Of a DNA stretch of 35,119 bases, positions 1 through 7,019 are shown piece after piece. Both the position numbers and the translations under genes were made by a program. Numbering within the stretch: position 1 is the stretch's first letter; every line of letters begins with the position of its first letter. Origin of the DNA: Geobacteraceae bacterium (GTDB taxonomy: Bacteria > Desulfobacterota > Desulfuromonadia > Geobacterales > Geobacteraceae); contig WSYB01000035.1 of NCBI GenBank assembly GCA_009773645.1, positions 1 to 35,119 of the forward strand, in the 5' to 3' direction. Below the pieces are notes generated by a model. That model saw only the letters and a list, made by a program, of their open reading frames with translations, did not search any database and had not been told where the DNA came from.

Positions 1-2
1 CA

Positions 3-92
3 GAAATCGTACTGGCTCATTATGAGCTTCTTCAGGCACAAGGAATGCGCTTACACAATTGCCTGATGTTGAATTACTTTTGTACCCTTTAG
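3..92 (+). CDS. possible C-terminal fragment of an unrecognised protein
   Basis: The frame beginning at base 3 is open from the window edge to a TAG at 90-92 and encodes about 29 residues containing HYELLQAQGMRLHN. This reads like the amphipathic end of a real protein, but the stretch is too short to assign to a family, and another frame is also open for 21 codons. It could be the 3' end of a gene that begins outside the window, a relic, or chance. Confidence 0.2.
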   Translation, partial: EIVLAHYELLQAQGMRLHNCLMLNYFCTL

Positions 93-154
93 TATATTCC
101 GGGGAGCTAAACCTTATTCTCTCTCTTATATAACATTCTTGTCTATTTTTCTAT

Positions 155-182
155 TTGACATCAATTGTGTTTTAATTTAAAA
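155..182 (+). promoter_or_regulatory. candidate sigma70-type promoter
   Basis: A perfect -35 hexamer TTGACA (155-160) is followed after 16 bp by TTAAAA (177-182) in very AT-rich DNA. No convincing coding region follows. The next structures downstream are two palindromes and a terminator, so if active it would make a short untranslated RNA. Confidence 0.3.
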
Positions 183-223
183 GTTTTTCATGCCGCGAAT
201 TCCCGGAATTCCCCCCCTAATTC

Positions 224-253
224 GTTTCTCATCCGGAGTTTCCGGATGGAAAC
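224..253. repeat. 30-bp palindromic dispersed repeat, copy 1
   Basis: An imperfect palindrome with outer arms GTTTC/GAAAC-like and inner arms ATCCGGA/TCCGGAT. Its exact 30-base reverse complement occurs at 35005-35034 at the other end of the window. Both copies lie just beyond a terminator (ssb here, the HU gene there). Confidence 0.8.
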
Positions 254-283
254 TGATTCGTTGTCTGTTTATCCCCGAGCAAT

Positions 284-313
284 AAAAAAAGGCAACCGTG
301 AAGGCTGCCTTTT
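284..313. terminator. bidirectional rho-independent terminator (ssb)
   Basis: The stem GGCAACC (291-297) pairs with GGCTGCC (303-309) with one A-C mismatch and a GTGAA loop. Seven A on the left (284-290) become a U-tract for minus-strand transcripts coming from ssb, which ends at 337. Four T follow on the right. Confidence 0.75.
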
Positions 314-336
314 ATTGATCTGCTACGATACCTGGG

Positions 337-762
337 TTAGAACGGAATGTCATCATCCGGGTTGAACACCGGCTCCTCATACCCCGGCTCCTGTCCCTCC
401 TGGCGGCCTGCACCCTGGCGGCCTCCTTCACCGCGGGCGCTTAGCATCTGCATCTTGTCCCCGACTATTTCGGTGGTGTAGCGGTCCTTGCCGTCGCGGT
501 CCTGCCACTTCCTTGTCTGCAGACGCCCCTCTATGTACACGGTCTTCCCTTTGGCCAGGTATTCGCCGGCGATTTCCGCCAGCCGCCCCCAGAGGGTGAT
601 GTTGTGCCATTCGGTCTTCTCTTCCCACTCGCCGTTCTTGTTCTTGAATTTTTCGCTGGTGGCAAGGGAAAAACTCGCCACCGCAGTGCCGGCGGTTGTG
701 TAGCGCACTTCCGGGTCACGGCCCAGGTTTCCTATCAGCATAACCTTGTTCAGACTGGCCAT
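337..762 (-). CDS. ssb: single-stranded DNA-binding protein SSB
   Basis: Binds and protects single-stranded DNA in replication, recombination and repair, and recruits partner proteins through its C-terminal tip. The 141-residue product starts [20 protein letters not shown], the standard SSB N-terminus. An OB fold spans about residues 3-105, followed by a short Gly/Gln-rich linker and the acidic tip DDDIPF, the canonical partner-binding peptide. The frame can be extended 25 codons upstream, but the ATG at 762 matches the family and is preceded by GGAG at 8-bp spacing, so it was chosen. The gene is divergent from plsC and is followed by the terminator at 284-313. Length and motifs are normal for a bacterial SSB. 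Confidence 0.96.
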   Translation of the reverse strand: MASLNKVMLIGNLGRDPEVRYTTAGTAVASFSLATSEKFKNKNGEWEEKTEWHNITLWGRLAEIAGEYLAKGKTVYIEGRLQTRKWQDRDGKDRYTTEIVGDKMQMLSARGEGGRQGAGRQEGQEPGYEEPVFNPDDDIPF

Positions 763-810
763 ATCGGAACTCCTTATCACGTAATTTTCCGCGTAACTCA
801 ATGCGGGCAG

Positions 811-837
811 TCTATATAAAACAGGGCGCCATGGCAA
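811..837 (-). promoter_or_regulatory. weak candidate promoter for ssb
   Basis: On the minus strand TTGCCA (837-832) and TATAGA (816-811) lie upstream of ssb, but the 15-bp spacer is shorter than usual, so the assignment is weak. Confidence 0.3.
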
Positions 838-848
838 GCGATATTTGT

Positions 849-877
849 TTGACTATGCGGCGAAAAAACAGTAATTT
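849..877 (+). promoter_or_regulatory. candidate sigma70-type promoter for plsC
   Basis: TTGACT (849-854), a 17-bp spacer and TAATTT (872-877) place a start site near 884, about 24 nt before the preferred plsC ATG. It lies back to back with the ssb region. Confidence 0.5.
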
Positions 878-907
878 GATCCAGTTAAATTGCCGGAGCC
901 GTATTTT

Positions 908-1609
908 ATGCTGAGAGCCTATCTTTTCCTGCTCATATTTATTCCCCTGACGTTTTTGCTGGCTGCCAGCGCGATCATTTTCACCCTAATCGATCCAACC
1001 GGCAGGATTTATCACAGACACGCCAAAATCTGGAGTTGGGTCAGCCTCCGGCTGGCGGGGGTAAAGGTCGAAGTGGCAGGCCGGGAAAGGATTCCCGCGG
1101 GTGAACCGGTTATTTTCATGAGCAACCACCAGGGGAATTTCGACATTCTGTCCCTTTACATTGCCATTCCCCGGCAGTTTGCCTGGCTTGCAAAGGAAGA
1201 ACTTTTCAAAATAGCTGTTTTTGGCCATTCCATGGGGCGTGCGGGCTACATCCCCCTTGACAGGAGCGACGGGCGCAGCGCCCTGAAAAGCATTGACGCC
1301 GCTGCGGCAAAGATTAAAAGTGGGCACAGCGTGGTGGTTTTCCCGGAGGGGACCCGCACCAAAGATGGCACTCTTCTCCCTTTCAGAAGGGGTGGTTTCC
1401 TCCTTGCCGCCAAGGCCGGGGTCCCTATTGTCCCCGTAACCATCAACGGCAGCATCAGCATAAATCCGAAGAATCGCATTGAACTCTACCCTGGTGTCAT
1501 CAGGATACGCTTTGCTGACCCGATCCCGGCAACAGGGACGTCCGGCAAACAGCGCGATCTTCTGATGGAACAGGTAAAAACGGCTATAGAGGCTGGTTTG
1601 GAGAGTTGA
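908..1609 (+). CDS. plsC: 1-acyl-sn-glycerol-3-phosphate acyltransferase (PlsC family)
   Basis: Transfers an acyl chain to lysophosphatidic acid to form phosphatidic acid, the precursor of membrane phospholipids, at the inner membrane. An N-terminal hydrophobic segment (about residues 4-28) is followed by the acyltransferase domain. Visible are the catalytic HX4D motif (NHQGNFD, His74 and Asp79), the RAGYIPLDR block near residue 111, EGTR (147-150) in FPEGTRTKDG, and VPIVPVTI. The ATG at 908 has GGAG at 895-898. A TTG at 890 in the same frame would add six residues but has no ribosome binding site. The stop is followed one base later by the next gene, implying an operon. Other LPLAT-family specificities cannot be excluded. 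Confidence 0.9.
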   Translation: MLRAYLFLLIFIPLTFLLAASAIIFTLIDPTGRIYHRHAKIWSWVSLRLAGVKVEVAGRERIPAGEPVIFMSNHQGNFDILSLYIAIPRQFAWLAKEELFKIAVFGHSMGRAGYIPLDRSDGRSALKSIDAAAAKIKSGHSVVVFPEGTRTKDGTLLPFRRGGFLLAAKAGVPIVPVTINGSISINPKNRIELYPGVIRIRFADPIPATGTSGKQRDLLMEQVKTAIEAGLES

Positions 1610-1610
1610 G

Positions 1611-1793
1611 ATGAATATCCTGTATCTGGCAATGATCGTTGCGGGGATTGCTGCCGTTGCCTGGGGGCTCCCGGCGGCCCATCGGGTGAAAAGGCCGTTT
1701 GATATTCCGGCCGCCCTGCTGGTACTGGCCGGCGTGGTTGCAGCCCTGTTGGGTGTCCTCCTCACGGTAGTGCCGGGATTTTTTGTAAATTAG
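1611..1793 (+). CDS. small two-helix membrane protein, unknown function
   Basis: Sixty residues, nearly all hydrophobic. One helix spans about residues 2-22 and a second about 33-56, separated by a short basic stretch (AHRVKRPFD), so it should sit in the inner membrane as a hairpin. It begins one base after the plsC stop, with GAGAG as ribosome binding site, so it is very likely co-translated with plsC. No family was recognised. Its TAG stop is followed immediately by a heptamer array. Confidence 0.7.
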   Translation: MNILYLAMIVAGIAAVAWGLPAAHRVKRPFDIPAALLVLAGVVAALLGVLLTVVPGFFVN

Positions 1794-1852
1794 TTCCGGG
1801 TTCTGAGTTCAGGGTTCTGGGTTTACCGCCTCTCAACTCAGAACTCAGAACC
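1794..1852. repeat. inverted heptamer array A
   Basis: Immediately after the stop at 1791-1793 come four 7-bp units: TTCCGGG, TTCTGAG, TTCAGGG and TTCTGGG (1794-1821). After a short spacer the complementary units CTCTCAA, CTCAGAA and CTCAGAA follow (1830-1850). The RNA could fold into a long imperfect hairpin. There is no U-tract, so ordinary intrinsic termination is doubtful. Confidence 0.75.
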
Positions 1853-1876
1853 GATTACGCAAAACTGGATTTACTA

Positions 1877-2284
1877 ATGGAAAAGGCTAAAACCATCGCA
1901 GTTAATATGGCAGTGATCGCTGCCATCGCCATCGTCCTGATCTGGGGCATCACCTGGTACCGGCAGTGGAGCCAGTTCAACAAAGGTGAAAAGGCCATGG
2001 ACGCGGGTGATTACATTGCCGCCATCGCCGGATATGAGTCGGCCATCCATATGTATACCCCCTGGAGTCCTTTGGTGGAGCGGTCCGCTGAGAGGCTGTG
2101 GGGCATCACTGAAGGGTACGAGCGGAACGGCGATCCGGAGCGGGCGCTGATCGCCTGCCGCTCCCTGCGCAGCTCCTTTTATGCCGCACGGGGGCTCTAC
2201 ACACCAGGCAAGGAGTGGATTGCCAGTTGCGATGCAAAGATTGACGGTCTGGTGAAACTCCAGGCTCAGTTACAAAGACGTTAG
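1877..2284 (+). CDS. membrane-anchored TPR-like protein, unknown function
   Basis: A 135-residue product with one N-terminal transmembrane helix (about residues 7-28), then a soluble domain reading FNKGEKAMDAGDYIAAIAGYESAI, an alpha-helical pattern like a tetratricopeptide repeat. A second helical pair around GYERNGDPERALIACRSL supports a TPR-like scaffold. It probably faces the periplasm and mediates protein contacts, but no specific partner can be named. The ATG at 1877 has only a weak GGA upstream. The stop TAG lies inside a 15-base repeat and is 21 bases before the RNase J start, so the two genes are likely co-transcribed. Confidence 0.75.
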   Translation: MEKAKTIAVNMAVIAAIAIVLIWGITWYRQWSQFNKGEKAMDAGDYIAAIAGYESAIHMYTPWSPLVERSAERLWGITEGYERNGDPERALIACRSLRSSFYAARGLYTPGKEWIASCDAKIDGLVKLQAQLQRR

Positions 2285-2296
2285 GAGTCTGTCGGA
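2282..2296. repeat. 15-bp dispersed repeat TAGGAGTCTGTCGGA, copy 1
   Basis: The same 15 bases occur in reverse complement at 31485-31499. Here they provide the stop codon of the upstream gene and, with the following base, the GGAG (2294-2297) ribosome binding site of RNase J. Confidence 0.6.
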
Positions 2297-2305
2297 GTAT
2301 TTCAC

Positions 2306-3982
2306 ATGGAAACAGCGCAAAACGACAACACAACTCTCAGGATCATCCCCCTCGGGGGGCTGGGCGAGATCGGCCTGAATATGGCCCTCTTCGAATACGG
2401 TGACGATGTCATCATTGTCGACTGCGGCCTCATGTTCCCGGAGCCTCACATGCTCGGCATCGATCTGGTCATCCCCGACATCACCTATCTGCGGGAGCGG
2501 GCCGACCGGGTGCGCGGGCTGTTCCTGACCCACGGCCACGAGGACCATATCGGCGCCCTTCCCTTTGTGCTGCAGGATCTCTTGTCTCCCATCTACGGCA
2601 CCGCCCTGACCCTCGGCTTCGTTAAGGAGAAACTGAAGGAGTACAAGCTGGACGGCCTGGTGGAACTCAATGTGGTAAAGCCGCGGGACAAGGTCGTTGC
2701 GGGGTGTTTCGAGGTGGAATTCATCCGGGTCGCCCACTCCATCGTAGACGGCTGTGGTCTGGCCATTCGCTCCCCCCAGGGGGTGGTGATCCACACGGGC
2801 GACTTCAAGCTGGACCAGACCCCGGTGGACGGCCAACTGACCGACCTGGTTACCCTTGCCCGTTATGGAGAAGAGGGGGTGCTGGCCCTCATGTCCGACT
2901 CCACCAATGTGGAGCGGGAGGGATACACCCTGTCGGAAAAGCTGGTGGGGGACGCTTTCGACGAAATCTTTCCCCATTGCCCGGGGCGGATCATTGTGGC
3001 GGCGTTCTCCAGCAACATCCACCGGGTGCAGCAGGTAGTGGAGGCTGCCGCCAAGTGCGGACGCAAGATACTTTTGAATGGCCGCTCCATGCTGGCCAAC
3101 GTTCAGATCGCCAGAGAACTCGGCTATCTCCGGATTCCCGATGACCTCCTCATCGACCTGAAGGAGCTCCCCCGCCTCCCCAAGGAAGAGGTCTGCATGA
3201 TTACCACAGGCTCCCAGGGAGAGCCGATGAGCGCTCTCACGCGCATCGCCATGGATGACCACAAGCAGATCAAGCTGGAGAAGGGGGACACGGTGATCCT
3301 TTCCTCCCGTTTCATTCCGGGGAATGAAAAGACCATTTCCGATCTGATCAACCACCTCTACCGGCGGGGGGCGGAAGTCTTCCACGAGAAAGTTTCCGAG
3401 GTCCATGTCTCGGGTCACGCCAGCCAGGAAGAGCTGAAGCTGATGATGAACCTGGTCAGGCCGCGCTTTTTCATTCCGGTCCACGGTGAATACCGGCATC
3501 TGGTGAAGCATGCAAAACTGGCGCAGAAGGTCGGGATCCCGTGGGAAAACTGTATCCTGGCGGTGAACGGCGATGTCATGGCCTTCAAGGGGGAAGAGGG
3601 CGGGATCATCGGGTCGGTGGAGACGGGCCGGGTATTCGTGGACGGCAAAGGAATCGGCGATGTGGGAGAGGTGGTGCTGAAAGACCGCAAGCACCTTTCC
3701 GAAGATGGGATGGTGGTGGTCATCATCGGCATAAACCAGGGGAGCGGCGAGATCATCTACGGTCCGGACATCGTTTCACGCGGTTTTGTGTTTGAGGACG
3801 AGAGCCAGGAGTTCCTGGACGAGACGAAAAAGATTGTATTGGACACCCTGGCGGCCGTCAATACCGAGGTGATGGCAGACTGGAGCGAGGTCAAGCAGGA
3901 GGTCCGCCGGATCCTGCGCCGGTTTTTCAACAAGACCCTGGAGCGGCGGCCGGTGATACTGCCGCTCATTCTCGAAATGTAG
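2306..3982 (+). CDS. rnj: ribonuclease J
   Basis: A zinc-dependent RNase of the metallo-beta-lactamase/beta-CASP family with endonuclease and 5'-3' exonuclease activity, acting in mRNA turnover and rRNA maturation. The 558 residues match the usual length. The metal-binding HxHxDH motif is THGHEDHIG (His76, His78, Asp80, His81). Further motifs are VAHSIVDG near residue 146, HTGDFKLDQTP near 171, the beta-CASP region in the middle, and PVHGEYRHL near 391, followed by the C-terminal domain. GGAG at 2294-2297, 8 bases before the ATG, fixes the start. A 28-bp palindrome begins one base before the TAG and contains it. The gene lies 52 bases before ftsK. RNase J rather than RNase Z or a CPSF-like protein is supported by length and C-terminal domain. 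Confidence 0.95.
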   Translation: METAQNDNTTLRIIPLGGLGEIGLNMALFEYGDDVIIVDCGLMFPEPHMLGIDLVIPDITYLRERADRVRGLFLTHGHEDHIGALPFVLQDLLSPIYGTALTLGFVKEKLKEYKLDGLVELNVVKPRDKVVAGCFEVEFIRVAHSIVDGCGLAIRSPQGVVIHTGDFKLDQTPVDGQLTDLVTLARYGEEGVLALMSDSTNVEREGYTLSEKLVGDAFDEIFPHCPGRIIVAAFSSNIHRVQQVVEAAAKCGRKILLNGRSMLANVQIARELGYLRIPDDLLIDLKELPRLPKEEVCMITTGSQGEPMSALTRIAMDDHKQIKLEKGDTVILSSRFIPGNEKTISDLINHLYRRGAEVFHEKVSEVHVSGHASQEELKLMMNLVRPRFFIPVHGEYRHLVKHAKLAQKVGIPWENCILAVNGDVMAFKGEEGGIIGSVETGRVFVDGKGIGDVGEVVLKDRKHLSEDGMVVVIIGINQGSGEIIYGPDIVSRGFVFEDESQEFLDETKKIVLDTLAAVNTEVMADWSEVKQEVRRILRRFFNKTLERRPVILPLILEM

Positions 3983-4006
3983 GGGCGAGGCATGCCTCGC
4001 CCCTAC
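3979..4006. repeat. 28-bp perfect palindromic repeat overlapping the rnj stop
   Basis: The core GGGCGAGGCATGCCTCGCCC (3983-4002) is flanked by GTAG and CTAC to give a perfect 28-base palindrome. The rnj stop TAG (3980-3982) lies inside it. The right 24 bases are identical to 19888-19911. As RNA it would form a very stable hairpin at the rnj 3' end, but no U-tract follows. Confidence 0.85.
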
Positions 4007-4034
4007 GGAACGTTACACATTGCCTGGTAAATCC

Positions 4035-6302
4035 ATGGAACAACAAACCGAAAAAAAGGATAAACTGACCAAGGAGATCAAAGGAATGGCGCTGGGGGCG
4101 GCGGGGCTCTTTTTACTCCTGGCTCTCGTTTCGTTCCATGCCGATGACCTCTCCTTCAACAGTTATTCCGCCGAAACAAAATTCCACAATTTCGGCGGCA
4201 GGCTCGGCGCACAGGTCGCCGACCTCCTCCTCCAGGCCTGCGGCCTTTCCTCCTATCTGATTCCGCTGACGCTCCTCTATCTTTCCTACCGGCTCCTGCG
4301 CTTCAAGGAAGTCAGGTGGCGATATTACAAGGTGGGTGCTTTTGTCGGTCTCCTTTTCTCGCTCTCCGCGCTGTTCGCCTTCAACCTGGAGTTTACCGAA
4401 TTTCTGGGGCAGAGGGTTCCCACCGGGGGGGCCGTCGGTTTTAAGACCGCTGAGCTTTTAAAAAGCAACCTTGGAAAAGCCGGCGCGCTTCTGCTCCTCC
4501 TTCCCATGCTGGCCGCTTCCATCATGGTCCTGTCCCGGTTTTCCTTCGTTCTCTTTGCCGACTGGTGGATAAATGTGCTGGGTGACAGATGGGTGCGGTT
4601 CCGGGAAAGGCGGGCGCTCAACCGTGAGATTCTGGAAAAGGAAAATCGGCCGGTCGGGCAGGGTGCGCCGGTTATAAAACCGTTACCGGTCACTGTTCCG
4701 GCTCCCATCACAAAAAAGGAGAAGAAACGGGAAAGTGAAAAGTCGGCGCCGGTACAGGAAGCCTTTGAATTCATCAAGGCCGACGGCAACTACCGGACTC
4801 CGCCTCTCGCGCTTCTCGATGCGCCGCCGGCTGCAGCACGGCGTGTGGATACGGAGGCCCTCAACATGAACGCGCGGCTTCTGGAGAAAAAGCTCAAGGA
4901 CTTCGGCGTTGATGGTGAAGTGGTGGAGATCTGCCCCGGCCCGGTCGTCACCATGTACGAGTTTGCCCCCGGTCCGGGAATAAAGGTGAGCCGGATTGCC
5001 GGCCTTTCCGATGACCTCTCCATGGCCCTCCAGGCGCTCTCCATACGGATCGTCGCGCCCATTCCGGGGAAGGGTGTGGTGGGGATCGAACTCCCGAACC
5101 GCGACCGGGAGACGGTCTATCTCAAAGAGATATTCGGCAGCGAGGAATTTCACAGTGGCAAAATGAAGCTGCCGCTTGCTTTGGGAAAGGACATAGCCGG
5201 GGCGCCGCTGGTGACGGATCTCTCCCGCATGCCCCACCTGCTGGTGGCAGGCGCCACGGGATCGGGCAAATCGGTATCCATCAATACCATGATTCTTTCC
5301 TTCCTCTACACCGCCACCCCCCGTGACGTGCGGATTATCATGGTCGATCCGAAAATGCTGGAACTCTCCGTTTACGAAGGGATTCCCCACCTGCTGCTGC
5401 CGGTGGTCACCAACCCCAAGAAGGCCTCTCTGGCCATGAAATGGGCTGTGGAGGAGATGGGGCGCCGCTACCGGCTTATGGCCGACAAGGGGGTGCGGAA
5501 CATCGACTCCTACAACAAGTGTCTTGAACGGGAGGAAAAGGAGCTGGCCTCAAGCCGGGCCAAAGAGACCGTGGTGGTGGAAGAAATTGAGGATTTGCAG
5601 GAGGATGAGGCCGCAATACAAGAGTTCCTGAACAAGGAAGAAGCGCTGGAGCACGGCCATCTCCCTTACATCGTGGTGATCGTGGACGAACTGGCCGACC
5701 TGATGATGGTGGCCGGGCGGGAGATCGAGGAATCCATTGCGAGGCTTGCCCAGATGGCCCGTGCCGCCGGTATCCACCTGATTCTGGCCACCCAGCGGCC
5801 GTCGGTGGATGTCATCACGGGACTCATCAAGGCCAATTTCCCGGCCCGCATCTCCTTCCAGGTCTCCTCGAAGATCGACTCCCGCACCATCCTCGACTGT
5901 AACGGCGCCGAATCGCTTCTGGGGGCGGGCGACATGCTCTTCCTCCCCCCCGGCACGGCCAAGCTCCAGCGCAGTCACGGTGCCTTCGTCTCTGACGCCG
6001 AGGTGCAGAGGGTCGTGGAGTTCCTGAAAAAGCAGGGAAAACCGGTGTATGAAAAATCGATCCTGGAGATGAAGGCGAGCGAAGAGAAGGGTGGAGATGA
6101 CGAAGAGGTGGACGAGCGCTACGACGACGCGGTCGCACTGGTAGCAGAGGCACGCCAGGCGTCCATCTCCATGATTCAGAGGCGTCTGCGCATCGGCTAC
6201 AACCGGGCGGCCCGCATCATCGAGAAGATGGAGCAGGAGGGGATAGTCGGCCCCTCGGATGGGACGAGCAAGCCGCGCGAGGTGTTCATCAATAAGCTGT
6301 AG
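4035..6302 (+). CDS. ftsK: DNA translocase FtsK/SpoIIIE
   Basis: A septum-anchored ATPase that pumps chromosomal DNA and helps resolve dimers at division. The N-terminal part carries about four transmembrane helices (roughly residues 20-190), followed by a short basic and proline-containing linker. The RecA-like motor has Walker A GATGSGKS (406-413), Walker B IVVIVDELADLMM, and the conserved QRPSVDVITGLIKANFPARI. A winged-helix gamma domain (DAVALVAEARQAS to the C-terminus) should read polar DNA sequences. About 755 residues is normal for an FtsK with a short linker. The ATG at 4035 was chosen. An in-frame TTG at 4020 is possible and neither has a strong ribosome binding site. A terminator follows at 6318-6354. 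Confidence 0.95.
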   Translation: MEQQTEKKDKLTKEIKGMALGAAGLFLLLALVSFHADDLSFNSYSAETKFHNFGGRLGAQVADLLLQACGLSSYLIPLTLLYLSYRLLRFKEVRWRYYKVGAFVGLLFSLSALFAFNLEFTEFLGQRVPTGGAVGFKTAELLKSNLGKAGALLLLLPMLAASIMVLSRFSFVLFADWWINVLGDRWVRFRERRALNREILEKENRPVGQGAPVIKPLPVTVPAPITKKEKKRESEKSAPVQEAFEFIKADGNYRTPPLALLDAPPAAARRVDTEALNMNARLLEKKLKDFGVDGEVVEICPGPVVTMYEFAPGPGIKVSRIAGLSDDLSMALQALSIRIVAPIPGKGVVGIELPNRDRETVYLKEIFGSEEFHSGKMKLPLALGKDIAGAPLVTDLSRMPHLLVAGATGSGKSVSINTMILSFLYTATPRDVRIIMVDPKMLELSVYEGIPHLLLPVVTNPKKASLAMKWAVEEMGRRYRLMADKGVRNIDSYNKCLEREEKELASSRAKETVVVEEIEDLQEDEAAIQEFLNKEEALEHGHLPYIVVIVDELADLMMVAGREIEESIARLAQMARAAGIHLILATQRPSVDVITGLIKANFPARISFQVSSKIDSRTILDCNGAESLLGAGDMLFLPPGTAKLQRSHGAFVSDAEVQRVVEFLKKQGKPVYEKSILEMKASEEKGGDDEEVDERYDDAVALVAEARQASISMIQRRLRIGYNRAARIIEKMEQEGIVGPSDGTSKPREVFINKL

Positions 6303-6317
6303 CCCGAACAGGGAAAG

Positions 6318-6354
6318 CCGCCTGGCCGCATGAACGCGACAGGCGGTTTTTTTT
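6318..6354 (+). terminator. rho-independent terminator of ftsK
   Basis: CCGCCTG (6318-6324) pairs with CAGGCGG (6340-6346), followed by eight T (6347-6354), starting 16 bases after the ftsK stop. Confidence 0.9.
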
Positions 6355-6600
6355 GTAACGTAAACCATCAGGATATGTACTTGAACATCTTTGAATGCTA
6401 GGCACGACAATCTTTCTAACCCTACTTCGCTTCCTTTCCCGTTGACAGTCCGAGTTGGGCGGTGTATTAAAGCGAAGGATTTTTGTGCTTTGGCCGAGAG
6501 GGGCGGATGAGTGCGGTGGGACGAAACAATTATATGGTGACTAAAGGCCGCTTTATCAAGATAAAAACTGATGGGGTGGCTTTTTCCGTTTGGAGGAATA
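6355..6600. other. non-coding stretch before the accessory patch
   Basis: No convincing gene was found. A 39-codon frame from the ATG at 6507 has a poor ribosome binding site and overlaps the better start at 6601. The base composition shifts toward AT near the right end, and a very good ribosome binding site (GGAGG, 6592-6596) closes the stretch. This is probably the left junction of inserted DNA, but no direct repeats or attachment site were recognised. Confidence 0.4.
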
Positions 6601-6992
6601 ATGAGCACAATATCTGTAAACCTTGATGGCCGGACTTTTGAGATTCAAAGAACGAAGATTCTGCTTATGCTACTCATGGTGTTGTGGGTCTAAAAAGACA
6701 ATTCTTCGAAGCAGCATTTGGCAAAGATTTGAAAGAATTCAAAAAGTTACTTTTACTACCAGATAAATATCTGATTTATAGATATGAAAACATTGATAAG
6801 GGTACAAGAGAATGGGAGACAATTTATCATTCTCTCAAAAATCCGGAGAAGGAAGATTTCCATGCAATAGTTTTCGAGAATAAGTTTACTGAAGATACGT
6901 CTTCTAAATATCCAAGGGTCAATGAATTACTTCGTCATTATTTCAGGAATTTGGGAACTGACCTTAAGGATGAGCACAGACAGGTTGCATAG
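6601..6992 (+). pseudogene. AT-rich gene of unknown family, apparently frameshifted
   Basis: A strong GGAGG precedes the ATG at 6601, which opens MSTISVNLDGRTFEIQRTK and then stops at 6691. From 6642 a second frame is open to 6992 and reads DSKNEDSAYATHGVVGLKRQ and on to a charged, helical C-terminus (LLRHYFRNLGTD). Joining the frames in the 6642-6690 overlap by a one-base backward shift gives a single protein of about 130 residues. A GTG at 6684 could start a 102-residue product, but it lacks a good ribosome binding site and truncates a sensible sequence. The base composition is much more AT-rich than its neighbours, suggesting acquisition. The shift may be a real mutation, programmed frameshifting, or a sequencing error. 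The family was not recognised. Confidence 0.55.
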
Positions 6993-7019
6993 ATTATTTC
7001 TCTTGGAGAGAACTGATAT

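Larger units (their letters stand above)
190..313 (+). ncRNA. candidate small structured RNA between a promoter and a terminator
   Basis: Downstream of the promoter-like TTGACA at 155, three potential hairpins follow: GAATTCCCGGAATTC (197-211), the 30-bp palindromic repeat at 224-253, and the GGCAACC/GGCTGCC stem at 291-309 ending in TTTT. A transcript would be about 125 nt with no plausible open reading frame. This is inference from layout only. The terminator may simply serve ssb on the other strand, and the middle hairpin is a dispersed repeat. Confidence 0.2.

Noticed and set aside
165-365. 66-codon frame on the plus strand near the left edge
   Set aside because: Runs through a palindrome, a terminator and the end of ssb; no ribosome binding site.
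2270-3694. Long open frame on the minus strand opposite rnj
   Set aside because: GC-rich codon bias of rnj produces it; the product has no recognisable domain, and rnj is certain.
5550-6608. Open frame opposite the ftsK 3' end
   Set aside because: Crosses the ftsK terminator, has no family features and overlaps a well-supported gene.
6507-6626. Possible 39-residue small protein
   Set aside because: Weak ribosome binding site and overlap with the better start at 6601; kept only as a note.
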